The position numbers and the translations under genes were made by a program. The notes below the pieces were generated by a model, which saw only the letters and a list, made by a program, of their open reading frames with translations, ran no database searches and was not told where the DNA came from. DNA of 64,000 nt from NCBI GenBank assembly GCA_030267565.1, contig BRXU01000043.1, positions 372,001 through 436,000 of the forward strand, read 5' to 3'. Below are positions 44,973 to 57,200 of this stretch, in pieces (positions within the stretch are counted from its first letter, which is position 1; every line of letters starts with the position of its first letter). Source of the DNA: Pleodorina starrii. Its lineage: Eukaryota > Chlorophyta > Chlorophyceae > Chlamydomonadales > Volvocaceae.

Positions 44973-47900
44973 TCACGGCCCTGTGACGGTGGTCCAGGTG
45001 CCATTCCAGGTGCGCATAAACTTATCGGTGTGCGGCTGATCCCACAGCATGTCGTAGTGGATGTGGCCCGGGTGCGCCAGCACACAGCACCAGATGCTGC
45101 CGTACAGCTTCATGCGCGCGGCGAAGCGCGTGGCGGTGGGCACGTCAGAGAAGTCGCCCATCGCAGCGTCCATGGTGGAGAAGTGGAGCACCTTGGCGCT
45201 CTTGACGGCCGCCAGGGCCGCCTCCAGCTGCGCAGAGGGGAGACCCGCCTGGATGCGGACCTTGGGGACACCGCCGTCGATCTGGGCAGCAGGGTGGGGA
45301 GGGGGCAGCGGGGAGGGCCAACGGGTCGGGGACAGCCGGGGGGACGAGCTCAGGCGGGAGGGCGTGGGTAGACCTAAAAGAGGGGGGACGTGCAGGCAGG
45401 CAGGCAGGGAGGGAGGGTCGGTGCCCGCAGGAGTACGGCTGCAGCGACTGCAGCGCAGTGACATCCTCTTCTGCCTAGATCCTCAGGTCGACGTCCCTTC
45501 CTCACCCAACCAGTGGTGTGGTGTGCTTAGCCCGCTCCGTGACCCTATCCCGACGCCCCCCAGCATCCCTTCCACCGCCGCGTCCTCCCCCCCCACACCC
45601 AGCCCAACCGCCCTCCACACACATACACACATACACACCTGCAGCTTGGCCGGCTCCCTTCCGTCGCTGCACTCGGCCGCCCCGGGTGCGCAGAGCTCCA
45701 CCACCACCCGGTCGTCCCTCACTCGGGGGGTCATGGCGGAGTTGTTGAAGAACGAGTACTCGCGGATCTCGGAGCGGGGCCCGTAGTGCTCCTCGGGCAG
45801 GTTCCTGCGGGGAGGGGGAGAGGGGGCGCCGGGGTATTAGTGAGCGGAGGAGTGCAGCAGGAGAAAGTGCAGCAGACGGAAGCGATGGGAGGAAGGTCTG
45901 TGTGTGTGGGGGGGGGGAGCCCGGGGATGGCGGCTGAGTCATGTACTAGTCAGGTCGGGCCCGCAACACCTGCAGCTGTCTGTCTGTCTCAGCGCCAACG
46001 AACCCAAACAAAGCTACCACGAAAAGGGAGGCGGAGCCGCACTCCCCCGGGAGCCTCACTGACCCGCCTCTGCCCCTTACCAGGCCCCGCGCCCCTACCT
46101 CTCCATCCCTCCCTAACCCCCCTAAACCCCCCTCTACCCTTCACCACGCTCCTCTCCCCTCACTTGAACACTCCGTTCTCCAGGTCGATCACGTGGTCCA
46201 GAGGGCACTGGAAGGGCAGCTCGAACTTGGAGCCGGGGATGCGACCTGAGGGGGGTGGCCACGTATAGGGGGGACGGGGAGGGGGAGTGAAACGGTGGGG
46301 AGGGAGGGAGGGAGGGGGCGGGAGGCGAGGTGATGGGCCAGGCAAGGGCCGCGTGAGGACGCGGGGAGTTAAGATCGGGCACGGCGCGACGCGTGGACGT
46401 GGACGCCGACGGCGCTGCGCGGACACAACGTAAGGCCAACCCCACATGGCCCTGCACTGCGCGCGTGACCCCTCATCCTTCTGGCCCCCTCCTCACCGCA
46501 CCGCTTCCTCTCCAATCCCCTCACCCCAACCCAACCCACCCACACCGTGCCCCGACCCTGCCGCCACCCCCCCACCCCCCACCTGCGTGCGGCGCCCACC
46601 ACCTGTCCAGTCCGCACCACAGCGGCGGCAGCACCAGCGCCCGGTGCAGCACCACCGAGCTGATGGCGAAGGCGGTGCGCAGTCGCAGCAGCTGGTGGTT
46701 CACCAGAGCAAAGTGGCCCTGCGAGGGTGAGGGAGAGGGCGGGAGGGCAGGAGGGGGAGGTTGAGGGAGGTCAAGGGAGGGCCAGGGCCGGGAGGGGCCC
46801 AACGGGAGGGTCCGGGAGGAAAGACGGGCGGCCGTTCATTGGAGTGCCGGTTGGTTGGGAGGACTGGACAACAGATCCGAAAAGCTGTCACAGGCATGAC
46901 ATGACATGACCGCAGCGCAACGGCTCATGCTCCCATCTCTCCCCTAAACATACACCCCCAAACCCCACCCCACCCGCGTACCTGCACATTGGCCAGGTCC
47001 ATCCGATTGGTGGCGGGGCCGGCATTCTTAATCAGCTCGGACAGACCGTCAAACTGCGCGGCAGGGCAGGGGAGGGGAGGGTGAGAGGAGGGGCCAGGGC
47101 AGGCTGATTGAGTGGGTGGGTGATCCGGGGGTTGATCCGGAGGTTGGATGAACCGCCCGGAGGGGCACACGGAGCCGTTAGTGTCCACCCCCGGCCCTTT
47201 GCCGCACCAGACCGACCGCGTCACCACCCCGTCACCGCCGACCAACACCAGCTGTTTACCCCACCCACCCACCCACCCATCCAGCCGCCACTCCCCTGGC
47301 GGGGGCGGGGGCCGGGGCACTCACGTCGAAGCTGACAAAGCCGGTGGGGTGGTCGTAGTACTCGGGTGGGTCCGAGTACATCATGAACTCCCGCATGCGG
47401 TGCCGCTTGCCCGGTGTGCCGCTGAACTGGAAGGTGGCGTGCACCGCGTAGGGCTGCAGCCCCAGTGTGTAGCCCAGCCGCTGTACGAACATGGTGTGGC
47501 CCGAGCAGAACAGTGACACGGGCAGGATGCCCAGGGTGAGGGAGCCATCGTAGCCCAGGAACAGGTTCTTGTTGGGGGGCTGCAGCGTCTTCCAGCCTCT
47601 GAGGGAGAAGGGGACGGGGATAGAGAGGGGGAGCACAGCGGGGTAAGGGCGGGTGGGCAGTGCCGGGGCTGCTGAGAGCTCCGGGGGGGAGGGTCGCGAA
47701 GGGGAGCTCCGCGGGGGGGGGGGGGGGCCGAGGAGCGCAAACGACCCCTGCTGCTAGCGAAGTAGCGAACTCGCAACACCGGGGACCATCCAAGGGGGGA
47801 AACGGAAGCAGCGGGTGCGACGGCGTGGGGGTGGGGGTGGGGTGGGGAGGCCGACGCAGCTGGTGCTGCCCCAAACACCGCCGATGCTCCCACGCTGCCT

Positions 47901-50900
47901 CTCCCTCCCTCCCACCCCTCCCTCCTCCCGCTTCCCTCCCGTCCAACCCTTCTCCCCGGACCCACCTCACGCCCCCACCCCAGCGGTGAAACTTTCCACT
48001 TCCCACCCACCCCAACCCACCCAACCCCCCCCCCCAGCCTCATCCTCGCACCCCATCATCCGCCCACAGCCCTACCCCCCCCCTTAGTCAACCTCCCACA
48101 GTCCGTACCCCCCCCCCGTCCCGCCCCTTCCCCTTCTCCCGTCCCTCACCTCCTGAACAGGTCGTTGAATGCGTTCTGGTCCCAGATCTTCTCATCGCTC
48201 TCAATGACCTGGATCCAGTCCTCCACAAAGTTGAGGCTCTTGGCCCGGAACAGCATGATGCCGATGTTGGCGGCGGCGCCCGCCTCGGGCCAGCGCTCCA
48301 GCTGCTCGTCGGGTACGGTGGCAAAGGTCGAGTCGGAGGAGGTGAGGATGTCGGCCTCGGGGAAGCGCTGGAAGTACGGCAGCGGGTTGCGCAGCCACAG
48401 CACGTCCACGTCCGCAATCACCACCGACACGCCCAGCTTCAGAAAGATGGAGATGAGGCGGATCTTCTCGCGGCCCATCTTGGCAAAGGTGGGGCTGCCC
48501 CAGCCAAAGTCGCCCAGCGTCAGGCCGGACTTCATGGAGAAGCAGTTGTACTTGAGCGCAATCATCTCCCTCAGCAGCTGGTCGTCCATGGCCCCCACGA
48601 TGTAGCCGGTGACGCCCACTCCCCGCACGTGGTCCACCCAGGTGCGAACAAAGTCAAAGTAGTGGTAGTTGGCCCACGTGACCACCAGGTAGCCGTCCTG
48701 GGCGATGCGCTGCACCATCTCCCTGGGGGGGGGAGGGGGGAGGGGGGGGGGGAGGGACGAGGATGATTTGAGGATGACGGGGTTGGGTGCCAACGCCAAC
48801 TCGGGGTAAGGGAGGTGGTGTGAGGAGGTGGAGGCGGAGGGCGGCAGCAGCGCACGGAAGGGTGGGAGAGACCCCCGGGATGGGAGAGGCAGAGGAACCC
48901 CCACGGGCCCGACGCGGGCAGGTGCAACATCCGGTACACCGGTACTGTACTGTACTGTGCTGCCCACACAGCTCGGACGGCCCTGGGAGCACACCGCCTC
49001 ACCCCACCGCACCGCACTGCAGCCCAATCGACCCACTCCCTTCTGCCCCGCCCGATGAGCCATCTACCCGCCCACCCGCCCCCCTGATCCCGATCCCTGT
49101 CTGAAGCGCTCATCCCTCAGAAGCAACCACGCGCACCAGTTTACGCATATGACCGTCTGTATGTCCGTCTCTCCAGTACGCCCCGGCCCGAGACCGTAAT
49201 CTGCCTCCTCCCTCCCATCCCCCCTTTCAAGCACCCTGCCATCACATCTGCCATGACTGCCCCTGCAGCTGGCCCGGTCTGGCCTGGTCCGGCTCCTGCT
49301 CTGGCGGTTGCAACCCGACCAGGCCCGACCAACAGCTGCGAACCCGTTCCGCCAATCCAGATCGGCTCCACCTGACAGAATCGAATCGCTCCAGGGGATC
49401 GGATCAAATCGGAGCAGATCGGCGCAGCGACACACTCCGTTTAGCCAGAGCCTTCCACGAACCGACCCGGGGGTTGTCGTACCACACACCGGGCACGTGT
49501 CGTCCCCCCCAACCCTTACAGCCACCACCACATACATACACACACATGATATGATGATGCGCACATTCCCACCAGCCACCAGTCCGATCCGGTCCGATCC
49601 GTGTGAAGCCCTGTGTGCTTAGCCGGGTCCAGCTAGCCGCAACCGACTGGACTGGACTGGACTGCTGCTCCCTCGCACTGCACTGCACGACACTGCACTG
49701 CACCCGCCTGTCGTCCAACCTGCCTACCCCCTGCCCTGCCCCCCGCATCACAGCATCCTCCGCCAACCCCCCCTCAAGCTCCGTTCCTTCGGCTCTCGTG
49801 TCCCAACGTCGACACCACTGCGTTGGCTCCCAACGGTATCCGGCACCCCCGCCCCGCCCCGCCTCAACGCCCCGCCTCACCCCAATCCCCAGGCGGCTCA
49901 TCCCACCCCCCTATCCACCTGGTGGGCTTGTACTCATTGTCCAGGGCCGTAAGCCCGCCATCGTCCTCCTCGTCATCGCTCTTGCCAGCCGTACCCGCTG
50001 CTGTCGCCGCCGCGCCCTCCTTGGGCTTGTCCGCCGGCGCCGTCTCCTCCTTTACCTCCTTAGCGGGCTGCACCGCTGCCGCCGCCTCACTGCGGAACAA
50101 ATCGAAGGCGGGCGGTATCCATGGGCATGATGTCACCATACGCCAGCACTCATTCGGAGCCGGGGATAGGCCACCCCGCGAGCCGAGGGCCAAGACGCGG
50201 TCAGCCGCTTGGTCAGGGGTCTTGTTAGCACTTTGAGTGCGCGCCGCAGCCTAATGCGGTCCAGCCACACCAACAGAGCCGCCCAACAGCGGCGCCGAAA
50301 CCACATTCGTACAGGCCCACCATCCAGCTCCTGCCCTAGCCTAACCCGGCATTAACCGTAGGAACAGCGTCCGGCTCCAAAGGCACGTAAGAAACACAGC
50401 CCGTCCGTCCGTCTGTCCGATGCGCCTGCCCCGTTTGACAGCCGTTCTGGCCCACCCGCCCTGGCAGCCGCCCCGACTCCTTCCTGCCCGAGCCGCACGC
50501 GCACGTGTCCACATAACGTAGCAGCTGACAGATTGACGCCTTCTCGGCTGCTCCCCCCTTCGTACCTGGCGGGCTTCACTTCGGCTGCTGGCTTCGTGAC
50601 CTCCTGGGCCGTTTTTGTTGCCGCCACGTTCGCAGTTTCCGCTGTCTGGGGCTGCGCCGTGGAGGCATTCTTGGTTGCCGTTTGGACAGGCGCTGCAGGT
50701 GTTTGAGGGGACGGGGGAGGGGGTGGGGACGGCGACGGCGGGGGAGGAGACGGGGGAGGCGGGGATGGGGGCGGTGGGGGCGGGGACGGGGACGGCGGGG
50801 GTGGGGACGGTGGGCGCGGCGACGGCGGGGGTGGGGAAGGCGGGGGCGGGGACGGCGAAGGTGCGACCACCTCCACGGCCGGTTTTTCTGCCCCTTGTGT

Positions 50901-51272
50901 TATTGACGTGGTTGAGACGGCAACCTCTTGCCCTGTTCCGCTGCTTGTTTGTGTAACTGCGCGCACGGAATTGTATGCAACAGACCGATGGCATAACAGC
51001 CTTCAGCTACGCCCTAGGAATCGATCATCTGGCTACTTCCGCTTGATCCTTATACAGGTAACAAACTCACTTATCGCCTCCTTATGGCGCTTGTCAATTC
51101 CAATTGGATGGGGGTCAAACGGGTGGTGCACCAAGTCGTTGAAGGATTTCCAGTATCCAGGACGCCCAAGCATGAATACTATGGCGAAAAATGCTAGAAG
51201 CATGATGCCTAGCACGCCCAACGCCACACCGCCACGGCGGCCAGCTGCAGGTCGCTGCCCTGAGCGCGCCAT
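44973..51272 (-). CDS. GT77 extensin/hydroxyproline arabinosyltransferase, XEG113-like, with Ser-Pro-rich stem (10 exons, 791 aa)
   Basis: Exons on -: 51272-51071, 50956-50566, 50089-49919, 48722-48150, 47598-47325, 47053-46982, 46718-46583, 46245-46164, 45804-45639, 45281-44973; every phase closes. The protein is type II: short basic N-terminus, membrane anchor at residues 16-36, then a stem with many SPPPP repeats in exon 2 and an acidic Lys/Glu-rich linker. The GT77 domain starts near residue 255: WANYHYFDFVRTW, FGWGSPTFAKMGREK, DVD at 359-361 (the DxD metal/nucleotide-sugar site) in VIADVDVLWLRNPLPYF, WDQNAFNDLF, FCSGHTMFVQ, KRHRMRE, SDPPEYYD, LVNHQLLRLRTAFAISS, PPLWCGLDRWW and GSIWCC near the end. 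These match Arabidopsis XEG113, which adds arabinose to hydroxyproline-linked arabinan of extensins in the Golgi. In volvocine algae the substrates would be cell-wall and matrix hydroxyproline-rich glycoproteins. Assignment to GT77 is firm; the exact linkage is inferred from the family. Confidence 0.9.
50690..50850 (-). repeat. (Ser-Pro2-6)n coding repeat in the arabinosyltransferase stem
   Basis: On - the frame of exon 2 encodes alternating SPPPP, SPSPPPP and SPRPP blocks, the motif hydroxylated and arabinosylated in extensins and pherophorins. The repeat is perfectly in frame with the transmembrane and catalytic exons. Confidence 0.85.
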
Positions 51273-52059
51273 TTCTCGATGTCTAGCTAATTAAAAGCAA
51301 GTTATGAAGATCAGCGTCGTAGGATGCTCATCGCTGTATAACCGCACTCAAATAAAGGTGTAGCAAGTTAATGATCGGCGAAAAAGCAGATTTGTGTGAT
51401 TCGGCAAGTCGCTAGCTCAGATTATTCAAGTACATACGAAAGTAAGCCCGCAAGAAAGCAGAGGTGGAGCGGAGCGCCTCGATCTGGTAGCGTACCGTTG
51501 CTGCGTTGAGCCGTTGTTTTCAACTGTTTTGACACTTCTAAGCAACTTATTATACTTGTATTGAAGGTTCCAAAGTAGATAATATGTATACCCTCTCTAC
51601 CCAATGCCGTAACTGTGAGCGGAAAGGTTGGGGGGTCACATGGTGGCATCGCTCGCATCGGCTGGATGCAACGGCAGCGCAGACAGAACGGCTCTCGTCC
51701 GGTTTAAGTTGTAACCGTACCCAGTTGCAATTTTTAGCCCAATCTTCCGCATAGCAGGTTTGCATACAGAGCGCCCAGGGCGGCCCTTGGGTCAACATCG
51801 TGAACAGCGTCGGTTGGTGGAAGAGGCGAGAGCACGGCACCACGCAATCTTCTGCCGCTCTGGCGCACCCAAGCACTACATTATTTCTGCCGTTTACATC
51901 CATGGTGGGCATGCGCACAGCAGCAGCACACAGTTGGCACGCTTGTCTGGTAGGGGGAGAGGTGTCCCAGAAAGGCGCAAAGCCCCTGTCCTTCTATACT
52001 CAGCCGCAGCCACACCCACTGGAGCACAACACATCTGCTCGCGCGCGGCCCCCTGCACC

Positions 52060-52140
52060 CTACCACGCCCCACCACGCCCGCGCCCCCGCGCCTTCTCGA
52101 CCGAGTCGTCCTCAAAGAAGCGCTTGAACTCGGACAGGAT
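52060..52140 (-). other. Exon-like fragment encoding a short charged C-terminus
   Basis: The 26 codons before a TAG at 52062-52060 read ILSEFKRFFEDDSVEKARGR with strongly GC3-biased codons, unlike the surrounding sequence. Possible acceptors precede it (AAG at about 52141-52143). No partner exon was identified, so the gene, if any, is unknown. Confidence 0.25.
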
Positions 52141-53202
52141 CTTCCACCTTGTTGCCCAAGGGGTGGCTCCCCAATTGGGGCAACAGCAGCCGACAGCGTA
52201 AGGTCGTGGTGCCGTTCAACGCGTAGGCAGTCGGCAATCGGTTGATGGCCGCGGCGAGGCGCCATCAAAAGCGCTGTCCAGGGTGACCGGCCTTGGGCCC
52301 CCTGGGGTGAGGGTAAGACAACTGGATACCGACTGGCCCCATTCCGTATTCTGGACTCGTGGTATGGCAGGCGGGCTGCCGTGGTCTTCTGGACTCGGGG
52401 GCAATCAGGGGTGTATACGTGCATGTCCTTGTGCCGCACAGGGCTGCAGAGGGTGGGTTTGTGGAATGCGAGGCGGGCGCTTGGGGTGCCCCGCCCTTCC
52501 ATGCAAACCGAGCAGTGCTCACATGCCCTGCACGCCAAGAGCGGCCTGTGTGGGGCGCTGGCCCTGGTGCAGCGCAGGCCCTGGTGGCTGAATGAGTTGC
52601 CGCGTACCGTACCTAGGGCTGTGTGTGTGGGGGGGGGGGAGGCGCGGTGAGCTTACGAACAAACCGGGTATGTAGGTACGTACGTGTGTGGCGGGTCAAA
52701 GCAGTCGTGAACCTCCACTTGCAGGCAGGCAGGCAGGCCCGCAGGGGGCGGCCCAGCCGGTGGGTCCATTGGCCCCGTCCGTTCCTTCATGGCTGCTGTT
52801 GCCCTCCTTGTCTGGCTGCCCACCCGTTGTGGGAGGGGGCTGCCACATGGAAGAGGAGCAGGTAGTGGGAGAGGGTAGGTCGCACCAGCAAGGTACCCTG
52901 GTGGCTGAAGAAGGGGGCCTGCTCGCATCACACGCCGGATTACGCACGCTCGTGCCTGCAGGCTTGCTCGTCATCTACCACGTCCGTCCCACCGTCCTCA
53001 GGCGGGTGACGCGCGATGCGGGCCCCGTTGTCGCATGCCTTAGAACGGTGAAGGAGGGTGTGCGCGAGCAATCATATCGCTTGGGATGTCCCCTGGGGAT
53101 GCATTTGGAAATGGAGCGGGAGTGGCGAACCTGAAGAGGAAGCGGAATGCTGCTGCTGGACTGAATGCTCTTGCGCTGCATGAAGGTCCCTTCACAGCTC
53201 CA

Positions 53203-53207
53203 TTACA
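53203..53207 (-). terminator. Candidate TGTAA polyadenylation signal of the hydrolase-like gene
   Basis: First TGTAA on the - strand after the stop at 54269, implying a 1.06-kb 3' UTR. Weak because of the distance. Confidence 0.3.
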
Positions 53208-54268
53208 GCCCAAAGAACGTGTGCCGCTGCCGCTCTGGCGCCCCCCTCCGCCCCCATACGCCGTGAACGCCGCAAACGAGAAAGGCACCGAGGAGAGCGT
53301 AGGACCGGAAATACGGTACGCACGGCCGGCTTGGTACGCTGGTGACGCCGCACCGCCAGCGTACCGCCAGCGCAAACCATGTCGCCATTAGGGCACCGCC
53401 ACCCCCCCCCCGCTGCGCCCGCAGCTGCACCCCAGGACTTCGCCTCCTCCTTGCCCCTGCTCCTGCACGCTAGCCCCCCTTCACCCGTCCGCCCTTTGGG
53501 GCAAGTAAAACGATACCGCAGCGGAGGGATGCCCTTTGGGGCAGTCGGCGAATCAAGACGCCTTCCCCTTCCACTAACCCCACCACCGCGCACCGAATCG
53601 CACCGCACCGCTACACAGGCAGGCAGGCAGCCCACACCCGGCAGCCCTTCCATCCCTACCTCCCGCACTGGCCGCAAGCCGCCAGTGCTTCACACCGCTC
53701 GCTACTGGCCCCACTGCACCTCATCACACACCCCACCCCACCCCAGTCAGCCTGTCCAGTCAATGTCGATCAAAGGCAGCAGCGGCCCCGGACAGCCCAC
53801 CAGCCCACCAGCCTACACGGCAGCCGGTCAGCCTCCCCTGACCCTCCCATCCACCACCCAGCTGGCCCCTTCCGCGTCCCTTCCCTGCACACCGGACAGA
53901 CCCCCCCACCCCCCACCCCCCCCCGGGCCAGATCCACCAGATGTGCGGCCCCTCCTACATCAGCAGACCAGACCGGGGCTGCTCCACCCGCCGGCCTCAG
54001 ATCAGCCCTCAGGGCCAGAGGCCGTTGCTCGGACAGCTGGGTCTGGCGTTGAGTTTGTGCGCAAGAAGGCCGCGCTGGCGGCAGGTGCCCCCCCTCGGGC
54101 TCATCAGGCGGAGACGCGGGCGAGCGCGGGTGGTTGGCAGCTGCCGGCGAGCAAATCGCACCCAGACTGACATGCGTGACAGCACCGCCCCGCTCCGCCC
54201 CTGCTATATGGGCGGCTGATAGCTGGCCTTCTGCTGCCGCCTCTGCTCACCACTCGCACCTCGGGACC

Positions 54269-57200
54269 TCACTCGTCGTCCCCTGACCGGCCCCGGCCTC
54301 GCTGATTCCAGGGCGCCGAGGATCCCCGGGCCCGCCCCTCCTCTTGTCGCCGGTACCGCCGCCCTGACTCGCCGCCGCCGTAACCACCTCGGTCGCCCCG
54401 TTCGCCTCCATAGCCGCCCCGTTCGCCGCCTCGGTCGCCCCGTTCGCCTCCGTAGCCGCCCCGTTCGCCTCCATAGCCGCCCCGTTCGCCGCCTCGGTCG
54501 CCCCGTTCGCCTCCGTAGCCGCCCCGTTTGCCTCCGTAGCCGCCCCGTTCGCCGCCTCGGTCGCCCCGTTCGCCTCCGTAGCCGCCCCGTTTGCCTCCGT
54601 AGCCGCCCCGTTTGCCTCCGTAGCCGCCCCGTTCGCCGCCATAGCCGCCCCGTTCGCCGCCTCGGTCGCCCCGTTCGCCGCCTCGGTCGCCCCGTTCGCC
54701 GCCATAGTCGCCCCGTTCGCCGCCATAGTCGCCCCGTTCGCCTCCGTAGCCGCCCCGGTCGTGACCCGAGCTCATATCCCGGTCCCGGTAGGCGTTGCGG
54801 CTGCGGCCGCCATCTTCGTCACTGCCGCCCTCATCTCCGCGCCGCCGCCCAAACGGGGGCCGCCGCTCGTCATCACGGCTGCCGTACCGGTCGCCGTCGA
54901 CGCGGCTGCCCCGCGCCCCACGTTGCTCCGCACCCTGCTCCTGCTGCTGCTGCTGCTGCGCGCTATCCCGCTCACTCCCCTGCATCCTGCTTCCTCGCTC
55001 CTTCTTACGCGCCTGCCTCTCCATCCTGGCCGCGTCCTTCCTCGTGGGTGGCAGCCCCTCCTCCTTCCGCCGCAACCGTTCCTCGCGCTCCAGTGTCTTT
55101 TCGCGGCCGCGGAACAGCGTCACCTGACAGGAGTGGAGTGGAGTGGGAGTGGAGTGTGAGTGGCGGGGGTCAGAGTGAGGAAATGCGTCAAGTGGATCTG
55201 GATGACGGCAACCAGCCCCCCAGATAACCGGGATGCCCAGAAATGGCAAAGGCGAGCGGAGGGGAAGGGAGGGGGGAGGTGGGGCCGGGAAGGGTCAAAG
55301 AGTGCTTGAGTCCCGGTCGCGCAGGCGAGGGCAGCTGGTGGTGACTGCGGCCCGACTGAGGGCAGCGGCGCAGAGGCAGCGTACCAGGACCGCAGTGCCA
55401 CCACGCGGCGCCTGGGGCCACAAGGTCCATGTCAGCGGTCGCGAAGGCTGGCGAGGGGCGTGCCACGTGCCTCACCGCACCGCACTGCACCGCACTGCTC
55501 TCATTGTCATACGGACAGAACAGGACAGGGCAATCCCCACTTGCGACACTCCGCCCCACCCCGCCCTCCCACATCGGTTACAGACCCACCCAGGGATCCT
55601 CCATTCACCACCTCTCGACTTCCCGCTTCCCTCTTCCGGCTCCCTCCCCCTCCCGGGCCCCGCACCGGTCGGGCCCCCTCAGCCCTCACCTGCTCCAGCC
55701 AGGGGAAGTAGAGGTTGGTGGTCTGCTTCTCGCCCACGCCGCACTTGCCCACCATGCAGAACTTGCGGATGCGCTCCGAGCTCACGCCGTGGCCGCCCTC
55801 GTGCCAGCGGAGGAACCAGGAGGCCAGCTCCGCGGCCTGAGGGGTGAGGGGAGGCGGTGGGGGGCGGGAGAGGGCAGACGGGCGAGGCAGGGTGTGCAGA
55901 TGGTGTGAGGGCCGGCCCCTATCCTCCTTATGGTTGTGGTTCTGCCTCCCTCCCTCCCTGCCTTCTGGGCACCCCTAGCGGAGGGCATGCCTTGCGCTAG
56001 GAGGGCCCAGTGGGAGGCAGAATCACAGCAAGAGGTCGATGCCAATGTTCCCAACACGCTTGGGGACATTGTAACTCTTTACGCGATGGCCCATTAATTA
56101 GAGCCCTCATCCAAGCCCCCAGCCGCCAAACAGGACCCCCCTTGTCACGGGGGCCTTTCCTTTCCACGGCTGCTTCCGCCGTGCCCAGACAGTGGGCCCG
56201 CTACAGCTTCCGTCGAGCAGCGGTAACAGTCGGAACGGAACGGCATTGCTGCACACCTGCCCACCCCAGCACGTGCCCAGCACACGTTGCCCCTCGCCGC
56301 CCACCCAAAGCACACGACGTGCAGGCGCACGGTTGCGAACTAATGCGAACTGATGCGCATGACGGGAGTTGTCCCCCGTCGCCGCCCGCCCTGCACTTTG
56401 AATACGAGCGGTCAGCTGTGCCAGGGGGGATGGGCTCTCGAGGCTCACACCCAACGGCTTCTGCAACGGGGTTCGGACCGGGGGCTCCCCGACTACGCCT
56501 TTCCGAAGGTGCTTTGGGTCCAAAGATGCGCTCATCGGCGGACAACTAGTCTATGCTGGTCCTGTGCTTGCGTCGATCGTTTTCCTGGGTAACTATTGAA
56601 AGCTTCTCCACTTTGGAAGTACCCGTCAGCTCTAATGGGACGCGCTTTTGGGCGGGTTGCTGGGGCTTCCCGCCGCTTATGATGCGCTGCGCGTACGTTC
56701 CCTCCCGTTGCCGCCGGCCGGCCGTGCCGCGAGTATTTCCCCAGGATTATAATCATTCAGTGTCGGTGATAGGAGGGGTGGTTTGCGCATTCTTTTCGTT
56801 CGCTTTCCCTGCAGCTGCACGACCAACTGTTGCAGATATGCTCACACCACCAGCAACCAGGCCTGGAGGTTTAGTACTGGAATGACCCGCTGATACGCAT
56901 GCTACGCATTACGCGAAACAATCCATGCATCATGGTGGCTTTCATATTGAATTGGGGAAGGCAAAAGCCTTGCAAAAAATGTAGATATGCGCCTTTGTGA
57001 GCCGCACTCGCTGATCTCTTTAGTAAAAGGCGAAAGAGATATGAGAAACGTGGGCGGCTCAGCGCTGATACCTTACCCTGGCAGTTGCACGGATCCCAAC
57101 CCAAAGCGCCGATTCGTGAAGCGCACAGCGGCCGATGGTGGGTCAACTGAGCTTGCGCCTGACATATGACGAAATGGACAGAGCTGCCCATAGTCTTCCA

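Larger units (their letters stand above)
51273..54268. other. Intergenic region upstream of the arabinosyltransferase
   Basis: The first 150-200 bp (to about 51450) are A/T-richer and probably hold the arabinosyltransferase promoter. The rest contains CAGG microsatellites, a + frame 53379-54170 of Pro/Ser-rich low complexity, and the exon-like fragment at 52060-52140. No complete gene could be assembled. Confidence 0.4.

Noticed and set aside
53379..54170. 263-codon Pro/Ser-rich + fr ame starting MSPLGHRHPPP
   Set aside because: Low complexity, no domain, no consistent exon neighbours; probably intergenic.
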